Shown one piece after another: positions 35,830 to 43,124 of a DNA stretch of 64,000 nt. Both the position numbers and the translations under genes were made by a program. Source of the stretch: RGIG3701 sp964438515 (GTDB lineage: Bacteria; Planctomycetota; Planctomycetia; Pirellulales; Thermoguttaceae); the NCBI GenBank assembly GCA_964438515.1, contig CAYTLK010000003.1, positions 78,377-142,376 on the forward strand, given 5' to 3'. Positions within the stretch are counted from its first letter, which is position 1; every line of letters starts with the position of its first letter. The notes under the pieces were generated by a model, which did not search any database, had not been told where the DNA came from, and saw nothing but the letters and a program-made list of their open reading frames with translations.

Positions 35830-37011
35830 ATGCACACGGAACTTTTTCCGGGAATCGACTGGGTCGGATACGTAGATTGGAACATTCGGGACTTCCACAG
35901 TTACAACACGGAACGAGGAGCCACGTACAATTCCTATCTGATTCGTGATGAAAAAATCGCGCTCGTTGATACGGTAAAAAAAATGGCGGCCGACGCGCTG
36001 CTGAAAAATGTTTCCGAACTTGTGGATCTCAACAAAATCAATTACATCATCTGCAATCATGCGGAACAGGACCACGCAGGCGCAATGAGCCGCGTCGTCG
36101 CGCAGCTTCCAAATGCGGAAATCGTCTGCACCCCGAAATGTCGTGAAATTCTCAGCGGATACACCGACACAACCGGCTGGAAATTCCACCTGGTGAGCAA
36201 TGGTGAAACACTTTCGCTCGGAAAAAACACGCTGACCTTCATTCACACACCGATGGTGCACTGGCCGGACTCGATGTTTACATACGTTGCGGAAAAGAAA
36301 CTTTTGTTCTCGATGGACGGTTTCGGTCAGCATCTCGCTTCGAGTGAACGATTCGACGATGAAATTCCGCTCGACATTTTGATGGAAGAAGCGAAAATTT
36401 ACTACGCAAACATCGTATATCCGTATGGAGCGCAGGTCGCCAAGGTGCTTCAGGCGACTGCTGGTCTGGAATTTTCGATGATTGCTCCCAGTCACGGCCT
36501 CATCTGGCGCAAGAATATTCCCGCGATTCTCGACGCCTACAAACGCTGGTCCTCCAAAACGGCCGACAAAAAAGTCGTAATTTTTTACGACACGATGTGG
36601 GAAAGTACGGAAATCATGGCGAACGCCGTTTACGAAGGTGTTTTATCCGTTCCAGGCGTCAAATGCGAAAAATTTCACGTCCGAAAAAGCACACTCACGG
36701 AAGTCGCTACCGCCTGCATGGACGCAAAATGCTGCGCACTCGGAAGTGCAACACTGAATACGCTCCCCACCCCCACAATGAGTGCCGTCATGAACTACCT
36801 GCAGGGACTTCGTTTCCCGATTTGCGGCGCACTCGCGTTCGGTTCCTTCGGCTGGGGAAAAGGCGCGGTGGAGGAAATTTCCGCCTGGTTTGAAAAAGTG
36901 CAATGGACGCCCGTGACGAACGGAATCAAGGCCAAATGGCGTCCAACGCCAGAAATTCTCGCTGAATGTGTGGAAGCCGGACGGCTGCTCGCACTCAAAG
37001 CGCTGGAATAA
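35830..37011 (+). CDS. Flavodiiron protein (FprA family)
   Basis: 393 residues, ATG 35830 behind AAAGGAG. The metallo-beta-lactamase-like half has the diiron ligands HAEQDHAG (77-84), a later H in VHWPDS, the D of FSMDG and the H of APSHG. The C-terminal flavodoxin half begins VVIFYDTMWEST, which binds FMN. Family A proteins reduce oxygen to water or nitric oxide to nitrous oxide in the cytoplasm, with electrons from rubredoxin or F420. No rubredoxin domain is fused. The neighbouring superoxide reductase supports a role in oxygen defence. Confidence 0.95.
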   Translation: MHTELFPGIDWVGYVDWNIRDFHSYNTERGATYNSYLIRDEKIALVDTVKKMAADALLKNVSELVDLNKINYIICNHAEQDHAGAMSRVVAQLPNAEIVCTPKCREILSGYTDTTGWKFHLVSNGETLSLGKNTLTFIHTPMVHWPDSMFTYVAEKKLLFSMDGFGQHLASSERFDDEIPLDILMEEAKIYYANIVYPYGAQVAKVLQATAGLEFSMIAPSHGLIWRKNIPAILDAYKRWSSKTADKKVVIFYDTMWESTEIMANAVYEGVLSVPGVKCEKFHVRKSTLTEVATACMDAKCCALGSATLNTLPTPTMSAVMNYLQGLRFPICGALAFGSFGWGKGAVEEISAWFEKVQWTPVTNGIKAKWRPTPEILAECVEAGRLLALKALE

Positions 37012-37080
37012 AAGGAAGTCATAAAAACACAGTATTAAAAAGTTTTTGACCCGGTACGACTGGGAGCGAGTAACTGGGGG

Positions 37081-37238
37081 AAAAACAACATTCAAACTGT
37101 TCTTTCCCCACGATCGGAACGACATTACGGGAGCGTTTTGTTTTCTCCCGTCAGGGTGGAAACACTGCCACGGTGCAAAAGACCTTTGAAACACAACGTT
37201 CATTGTACGATTTTTACACAGCAATGCTTTTGTAAAAA
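37081..37238. repeat. Dispersed repeat A, copy 2
   Basis: Second copy of the element at 4871-5003, longer by about 25 bases near the GTTTTGTTTTCTCCCG segment. Blocks shared in order include AACAACATTCAAA, CACGATCGGAACGACATTACGG, CTGCCACGGTGCAAAA and ACAACGTTCATTGTACGATTTT. Confidence 0.7.
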
Positions 37239-37411
37239 TTTCAAATCGGAGGTTTTTACAGCCTCCCTGACAAAAAAACGAACGACTTCCTCTTTTTTTG
37301 CGTAAAAATGAGAAACATTTCGTTTTTTTGGTCCAGATTATAATAATTTCCCTAAAATCGTTAAATTTTAAGCATTTTTTTTGAAAAAAAACCGACATTA
37401 TTATAAAACGG

Positions 37412-37420
37412 TGGTATAAT
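37412..37420 (+). promoter_or_regulatory. Extended -10 promoter TGGTATAAT
   Basis: TGGTATAAT with no good -35 box at 17 bases. It would drive the four-gene glycan operon. Identical nine bases occur at 18926 and 46506. Confidence 0.65.
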
Positions 37421-37578
37421 ATAGAACACAGTTGCAACATTTATTTTTTTAGTGGATGAATTTCCGCTTCCACTCTTTTCCATCACATAATTCAATGTCC
37501 ATAGTATCGACCCATATTGAAAAATTTACTTCCAGCAAAAGAGTCCCTGAAAATACGGCACTTTCGCAGGAACACGCA

Positions 37579-38418
37579 ATGACGCCAAAGGCGATTTGTA
37601 CCTCGGCGGAGTCCGAAGAACTGCCGCTTGTTGGACCGGAACCCATTGTTCCGTCTGCGTACTTTACGTGGAGAATCTGGTTTGATCGTTTCGTGGCGCT
37701 AATGTTGCTGATTCCAGGACTGCCGATCATGCTGGCCGTCACAATTCTTCTATTTTTAACGTCCGATGGTCCGATTTTATACAAACAGCGCAGAGTGGGT
37801 AAAAACGGCAAAATTTTCACGCTGATGAAATTTCGCTCCATGATTCCGGACGCTGAGAAAAAAACCGGGCCGGTTTGGACGAGTGTGAACGATCCGCGAA
37901 TTACAAAGCTGGGAAAATTGCTGCGCGCGTCGCATCTGGACGAACTTCCGCAAATTTTCAATGTGCTGAACGGCGACATGCTGCTGATCGGTCCGCGGCC
38001 GGAACGCCCTGAATTTACCTGCCATCTGTCGCGTGAGATTCCTGGTTACGATAATCGAAGTCTCATTCCTCCGGGAGTGACGGGCCTTGCACAAATTAAT
38101 TTGCCGCCGGACACCGACCTTGAAAGTGTGCGTCGAAAACTGACGCTCGATCTGGAATACATCCGTGAAGGTTCGTTCAAAATGGATCTACAGATTTTTG
38201 TAGCAACATTCATGCGTCTGTGCCTCCTCCCCGGCACGATTTGCATGCATTGGACTGGAATTTACAGAGATGTTGTGGTTCCGGATTCTATGCGCCGCGA
38301 AAATGCGTACAATCCCATGTTCAAAACGTACACGGACGGTATCGCTATGCAGGAGCGGAACTCCAAAGGTCGTCAAAAAAATCGGGAACATCTGACGGAA
38401 ATGGCCGCGAATGAATGA
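37579..38418 (+). CDS. Undecaprenyl-phosphate sugar-phosphate transferase
   Basis: 279 residues from ATG 37579, chosen because AGGAA lies six bases ahead; ATG codons at 37456 and 37495 give a longer form without a ribosome site. One hydrophobic helix (about 35-60) is followed by the catalytic domain of the bacterial sugar transferase family: YKQRRVGKNGKIFTLMKFRSM, then DELPQIFNVLNGDMLLIGPRP and PPGVTGLAQIN. It would move a sugar phosphate from a nucleotide sugar to the C55 lipid carrier at the inner membrane and start a glycan. It overlaps the deacetylase gene by 8 bases. Confidence 0.93.
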   Translation: MTPKAICTSAESEELPLVGPEPIVPSAYFTWRIWFDRFVALMLLIPGLPIMLAVTILLFLTSDGPILYKQRRVGKNGKIFTLMKFRSMIPDAEKKTGPVWTSVNDPRITKLGKLLRASHLDELPQIFNVLNGDMLLIGPRPERPEFTCHLSREIPGYDNRSLIPPGVTGLAQINLPPDTDLESVRRKLTLDLEYIREGSFKMDLQIFVATFMRLCLLPGTICMHWTGIYRDVVVPDSMRRENAYNPMFKTYTDGIAMQERNSKGRQKNREHLTEMAANE

Positions 38419-39295
38419 AAATAAGGGATGCGGCGGTCCCAAAGTGTTTCGAAACGCGTTCACCGTCGATGTTGAGGATTTTTATCAGGTTTCTGCTTTC
38501 GAAAAATTTATCGATCGAAGCAATTGGGCTGATTATCCGCAGCGTATTACGGAAAGTTTGCCGCGTTTGCTGGATTTGACGGCAGAACATCACGTTCACG
38601 GAACCTTCTTCATCCTCGGCTGGCAGGCGGAAAAGCATCCCGATTTGATACAAAGTATCGTACGAGCTGGTCATGAAATCGGTTTCCACAGTTTTTCGCA
38701 TTCTTTAATCTACAATATGATTCCCGACGCTCTGCGCGAGGAGCTTCGGCGCGGAAAGAAACTTTTGGAAGACCTCAGCGGCCAAAAAGTCGAAGCGTTC
38801 CGTGCGCCCAGTTTTTCCATCACGAAAAAGTCCCTTTGGGCGCTCGAAATTCTGGCAGAAGAAGGATTTCTGTACGATTCAAGCATTTTCCCCATCTACC
38901 ACGACCGTTACGGAATTCCTGACGCGCCGCGCGAGATTCATGCTTTGAATACTGCACATGGAACCCTCTGGGAGTTTCCACCTTCTGCGGTGAAGCTCGG
39001 TTCCATGAATTTCCCTGTTTCCGGCGGCGGTTATTTTCGTTTGTATCCGTACGCTCTCACACGTCATTTTTTACGGAAAATCAACACTAAAGAAAATCGT
39101 CCGTTTATCTTTTACGTTCATCCTTGGGAAGTGGACCCCGATCAGCCGCGCCTTCCTTTCGGTTCACGTGCCGTTCAGTTCCGACATCGGGTGGGTTTGA
39201 GCCGTAATCTGGAAAAGCTGCACAAACTTTTACAGGATTTTTCTTTTTACACATTATCCGAGGCTGTAAAGTACGAAATAAAGAAAATGGAATAA
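38411..39295 (+). CDS. Polysaccharide deacetylase, XrtA-associated type
   Basis: 294 residues, ATG 38411 inside the end of the previous gene. NodB-like fold with DVEDFYQVSAFE near residues 20-31, the metal histidines in HSFSH (about 93-97) and the C-terminal FYVHPWEVDPDQPR. This opening and ending are those of the DUF3473-containing deacetylases usually found beside exosortase A. The substrate is probably an N-acetylated sugar in the surface glycan. It is translationally coupled to the transferase upstream. Confidence 0.92.
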   Translation: MNENKGCGGPKVFRNAFTVDVEDFYQVSAFEKFIDRSNWADYPQRITESLPRLLDLTAEHHVHGTFFILGWQAEKHPDLIQSIVRAGHEIGFHSFSHSLIYNMIPDALREELRRGKKLLEDLSGQKVEAFRAPSFSITKKSLWALEILAEEGFLYDSSIFPIYHDRYGIPDAPREIHALNTAHGTLWEFPPSAVKLGSMNFPVSGGGYFRLYPYALTRHFLRKINTKENRPFIFYVHPWEVDPDQPRLPFGSRAVQFRHRVGLSRNLEKLHKLLQDFSFYTLSEAVKYEIKKME

Positions 39296-39328
39296 TCCGT
39301 TTGTATCAATTTTACAGTTTTTGTGTTT

Positions 39329-40579
39329 ATGAAAATTCTGTTCATCACTCATCGTTTTCCACATCCGCCGAACCGGGGAGACCGCATTCGGTCCTTCCAT
39401 TTTTTGAAACGATTTTCGGAAATGGGGTCGGTTACGCTCGCAACGTTCTACGAACAGACGCCGTCTGCCGAATCGCAGGCGGTTTTGGAGTCGCTTTGTT
39501 CTGAAATCGTCGCGTGTCGTTGGGAAAAACGTCGAAAATGGCTGCGAGCCGGCCGAGCGTTTCTGTGCGGAAAAACGATGACCGAAGGATTTTTTCACAG
39601 CAAAAAGTTCCAAAATCAGCTTCGGAAATGTGTGCAGGAAACAAAATTCGACCGAATCGTCATTTTTTGTTCCAGCATGTTTCAGTATGCGGACCTTTTC
39701 AAAGGCACTCCGAACGAAACGACCCCGCTTTTGGTCGATTTGGTCGATGTGGACAGCCAAAAATGGTTCGATTATGCGGCTTACACCCGCGGACTGAAAA
39801 AGTACATTTTTCAAAAAGAGGGATTTCGGCTTCGTCAGCTCGAACTGAAAATCGGAAGGCACAGCGACGCACTGACGGCCGTCACGCCTGCTGAAATCGA
39901 ACTGTACCGCAAAATAGCGGAAGATGCGCAAACTACAAAAGATACGCAAAATATCTGTCCGCTTTTTGTGGTTCCAAACGGAGTGGATACGCAATATTTT
40001 GATCCGGAACGACACGAACTCGCTGCGGTTCCAGTGATTCCGGAACGCCTCGTTTTTGTGGGAGCGCTTGATTATCGTGCAAATATAGAAGGAGTCGAAT
40101 GGTTCGTGAAAAACGTGTTTTTGACGCTTCACGAACGTTTTCCGACCTCTACTTTCGAATTGGTTGGAAGTCGGCCGACCGCCGCCCTCAAACGGCTCGC
40201 CGCCCAAACGCCCGGCGTCCTTTTGGCGGGAACCGTCCCGGATGTTCGTCCGTATTTGAAGCAGGCGTCCGTCGTCGTTGTTCCTCTTCAGGTGGGGCGC
40301 GGCCTTCAAAATAAGGTTCTTGAAGCGTGTTCCATGAATCGGCCGACGGTCGTTTCGACGTGTGCCGCGGAAGGAATCGAACCGGAAACACAGGCAGAAT
40401 TGCGCATTTGCCGTCATTCAGACGAATGGTTCACGACGCTTTCCGAACTGTTTCAAAATTCGGAAACACGTGAAAAAACAGGACGAAACGGACGTCAAAA
40501 GGTTCTTGCACATTACAGCTGGAACGTACAGTTAAATGTACTGGAATCGTTACTGAACGAAACCGTACACCGAAACTGA
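39329..40579 (+). CDS. Glycosyltransferase, XrtA/PEP-CTERM type
   Basis: 416 residues from ATG 39329 (a second ATG six bases earlier). GT-B fold: N terminus ILFITHRFPHPPNRGDRIRSFHFL, then VPNGVDTQYF and LVFVGALDYRANIEGVEWF, and a GT4-type C-terminal block VPLQVGRGLQNKVLEA. These match the family of glycosyltransferases associated with exosortase A loci. It would add one sugar to the lipid-linked glycan. It belongs to the four-gene operon. Confidence 0.92.
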   Translation: MKILFITHRFPHPPNRGDRIRSFHFLKRFSEMGSVTLATFYEQTPSAESQAVLESLCSEIVACRWEKRRKWLRAGRAFLCGKTMTEGFFHSKKFQNQLRKCVQETKFDRIVIFCSSMFQYADLFKGTPNETTPLLVDLVDVDSQKWFDYAAYTRGLKKYIFQKEGFRLRQLELKIGRHSDALTAVTPAEIELYRKIAEDAQTTKDTQNICPLFVVPNGVDTQYFDPERHELAAVPVIPERLVFVGALDYRANIEGVEWFVKNVFLTLHERFPTSTFELVGSRPTAALKRLAAQTPGVLLAGTVPDVRPYLKQASVVVVPLQVGRGLQNKVLEACSMNRPTVVSTCAAEGIEPETQAELRICRHSDEWFTTLSELFQNSETREKTGRNGRQKVLAHYSWNVQLNVLESLLNETVHRN

Positions 40580-40627
40580 CCGAAATTGTATTTCAGACCC
40601 TAAGGAAGTCGTAAAACCGGAGAGACC

Positions 40628-41944
40628 ATGAAAGGGTATTTGTTCGTTTACATTCTGACCATCATAGGGATGCTCGGATCGCTCTTTTCCCCTTATATGG
40701 GAATATGTATCTACATATTGTTTGGAGTTTTGCAGCCGAACGCCCTCTGGTATTATTCTCTGGATGATACTTTTTTGAACAGCGGTCTCGGATTTTCCGA
40801 GGTGGTTGCGTACCCCACCATCATCGGCTGGCTTCTGAACCACTGCGGAAACCTGAATTTCGGTAAAGCGACGCTCCCTGCGGCCTGCATCATCGCTTAC
40901 GCCTGCTGGGTGTTTCTGTCCTCGACCGCAACCGGATGGAACATTTACGGTCAAGTACAGATTTTGATGAACTGTCGTATGATTATTGCAATGCTAATCG
41001 TACTTTCGCTTTGTGACACGCCCAGAAAATTGCGTCTCCTCGTTTGGGTTTTACTCGTTGCAAACGGTTTCGTTGCGTACGAATTAAACATCTCGTACAT
41101 TCATGGTTTTAACCGACTCCAGCAAACGGGTTATGCGGGAATGGATAATAACTTTTTCGCGGTTTCTATGGTCGTCGGAACGGTACTGGCGTTCTTCATT
41201 GGACTTTCCGAAAGAAAAATCTATCTGAAAGGAATCGCGTTTTTGGCGATGCTTCTTCAGGCTCACGTCATCATGTTTTCCATGTCGCGCGGCGGAATGC
41301 TCGGCTTGCTCGTAGCGTTCATTCTGATTTGCATCGTGATAGAGAAAACGCCGTTGAACGTCACCGTCATGATTATTGCTTTCATGCTTTTTTCCACCAT
41401 GGCCGGACAAAGTGTAAGAGACAGATTCTTCAGCGCGTTTGTGAACATGGAGGACCTCGACGGTTCCGCACAGTCCCGTCTGCACAGCTGGAAAAACTGT
41501 CTCGTCGTGATGAAGGAACGACCCGTTTTCGGCGTCGGCGTCAAAAACTGGACGAGTTATTCCACAAACCGATTCGGAATGTTCCTCGAAGCGCACTCCA
41601 CCTGGTTCCAAACGGCTGTGGACTCTGGAATTCCGGCACTGCTCCTTTTATTGGGGTTCTTCGGTTCAACTGCAACCCGTTGTTTGCCTTACATTTTCGG
41701 TGCGGCCCGCGCCCCCACAAGGGAGCAGCAGATTTACGTACAAATGACGTTCGTCGCGGTTTGTTCCTATTGCGTTTCGTCCCAGTTCGTCTCGCTTTAC
41801 GCATTGGAAAACGTGTTTTACGTCGCGACAATCGGTTTGGTGGTGTTCAAACAAACTTACTTGAAAAAAGTGAGTGATGAAATTCAGGAATCGGAAGAAA
41901 TGCTGGAACAACAGCGAAAAATGGGATATTCCGACCCCATGTAG
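40628..41944 (+). CDS. O-antigen-ligase-like membrane protein
   Basis: 438 residues, ATG 40628. About ten hydrophobic helices span the protein, with a long extracytoplasmic loop near 285-330 that contains HSWKNCLVVMKERPVFGVG, the usual place of the catalytic loop in Wzy/WaaL-type enzymes. The family includes O-antigen ligases and O-glycosylation ligases linked to exosortase A. It probably polymerises or transfers the glycan made by the three genes before it. The exact reaction is not certain. Confidence 0.88.
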   Translation: MKGYLFVYILTIIGMLGSLFSPYMGICIYILFGVLQPNALWYYSLDDTFLNSGLGFSEVVAYPTIIGWLLNHCGNLNFGKATLPAACIIAYACWVFLSSTATGWNIYGQVQILMNCRMIIAMLIVLSLCDTPRKLRLLVWVLLVANGFVAYELNISYIHGFNRLQQTGYAGMDNNFFAVSMVVGTVLAFFIGLSERKIYLKGIAFLAMLLQAHVIMFSMSRGGMLGLLVAFILICIVIEKTPLNVTVMIIAFMLFSTMAGQSVRDRFFSAFVNMEDLDGSAQSRLHSWKNCLVVMKERPVFGVGVKNWTSYSTNRFGMFLEAHSTWFQTAVDSGIPALLLLLGFFGSTATRCLPYIFGAARAPTREQQIYVQMTFVAVCSYCVSSQFVSLYALENVFYVATIGLVVFKQTYLKKVSDEIQESEEMLEQQRKMGYSDPM

Positions 41945-41976
41945 CCCCTTCGCGAATGTACCACCCGGAAATTCCA

Positions 41977-42019
41977 TGCGATTTCACACCGTATGAAAAT
42001 CGCACATGATTTCATTTTT
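41977..42019 (+). terminator. Terminator after the glycan operon
   Basis: Stem TGCGATTTCA (41977-41986) with TGAAAATCGCA (41994-42004, one bulge), followed by TTTCATTTTTC. It closes the four-gene operon. Confidence 0.65.
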
Positions 42020-42088
42020 CCGAATACAGCATGTAGGATTTTTGTCACAAGAAAATATCTAGGATTCCGAAAACAAGGACCTTCAAAA

Positions 42089-43048
42089 ATGAATAACGAA
42101 CCAAATATCAAATTCTCCGAGCACACTGGGAATCCGCCTCAGGAAGCGGCGAAGCAGTCTCAGGAGGTTCTAAAAATTACACTTTTAGGAGCGGTAATCA
42201 ACTTCATTCTGGTTATTTTGAAATTTTTTGCCGGAATTGTTGGGAAAAGTTCCGTTTTGGTTGCGGACGCCGTCCATAGTTTGAGCGACCTCGTGACGGA
42301 TCTCGTCGTCATCGTGGGTGCACGCTACTGGGAGAGACCGGCCGACGAGGAACATCCGTACGGTCACGCCAAGCTGGAAACGCTCGTTACATTATTCATA
42401 GGCGGAGCCTTGATGCTCGTCGGATTTCGGCTAATTTTTGGAGCTGTAACGACGTTGCACGAAATGATTTCCAATCCGGGCGCGCCTCACGATGCACCAG
42501 GCGTCATTGCGCTGGTAGCGGCAATCATTTCCATCGTCGTGAAAGAATTTCTGTATCAGATTACCGCACGTACCGGCTTGAGAATTCACTCTTCTGCGGT
42601 TGTGGCGAATGCGTGGCACCATCGTTCGGACGCATTAAGCTCCATTCCTGCGGCGATGGCGGTCGGTTTTTGTCTCCTTTGGGGACCTTTTTACGCCTTC
42701 CTCGACCCTGTTGCGACCGTCCTTGTAGGAGGAATGATTCTGTATGCGGCCTGGATGATTATGTATCCGACGTTCGGAACATTGATGGACGTCAGCGCAT
42801 CAGAAGAAACCATTGAAAAAATCCGCGAAGTTGTGAACGCGATTCCCGGAACCAAAAACCCGCATCGTATCCGTACACGAAGCATGGGACACGGATTTGA
42901 TGTCGATCTGCACGTCTGGGTCGACGGAAATACGACCGTTTATGAGAGTCACGCGCTGGCGCACACCATTGAGAATCAGCTGAAAGAGGCGCCAAACCTT
43001 CAAATCGTCGATGTGATTGTACACATTGAACCTATTCGAAAATCATAA
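42089..43048 (+). CDS. Cation diffusion facilitator transporter
   Basis: 319 residues from ATG 42089 (AAGGA upstream), not the longer in-frame ATG at 41993, which overlaps the terminator. Six helices are expected. The metal site is ADAVHSLSDLVTD on helix 2 (HxxxD), paired with a second HxxxD in AWHHRSDALSS on helix 5; HPYGHAKLE lies in the loop. The C-terminal cytoplasmic domain contains RTRSMGHGFDVDLHVWVD. It exports zinc, iron or a similar divalent metal in exchange for protons; the metal is not predictable. Confidence 0.94.
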   Translation: MNNEPNIKFSEHTGNPPQEAAKQSQEVLKITLLGAVINFILVILKFFAGIVGKSSVLVADAVHSLSDLVTDLVVIVGARYWERPADEEHPYGHAKLETLVTLFIGGALMLVGFRLIFGAVTTLHEMISNPGAPHDAPGVIALVAAIISIVVKEFLYQITARTGLRIHSSAVVANAWHHRSDALSSIPAAMAVGFCLLWGPFYAFLDPVATVLVGGMILYAAWMIMYPTFGTLMDVSASEETIEKIREVVNAIPGTKNPHRIRTRSMGHGFDVDLHVWVDGNTTVYESHALAHTIENQLKEAPNLQIVDVIVHIEPIRKS

Positions 43049-43065
43049 CGATAATCACTTATAAA

Positions 43066-43116
43066 AACTCCCGGCTTCAAAATATTCCGATATTCTGAAA
43101 CCGGGAGTCTGTTTTT
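43066..43116. terminator. Bidirectional terminator
   Basis: ACTCCCGG (43067-43074) pairs with CCGGGAGT (43101-43108), and the inner arms AATATT/ATATT extend the stem. T runs follow on both strands. It lies between two convergent genes. Confidence 0.85.
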
Positions 43117-43124
43117 CCTGCGTC

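Larger units (their letters stand above)
37012..37578. other. 567-base intergenic region with repeat A, copy 2
   Basis: Contains repeat A copy 2 (37081-37238) and a promoter (37412-37420). An in-frame extension of the next gene reaches back to 37456, but no ribosome site supports it, so its bases are treated as leader. Confidence 0.5.
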
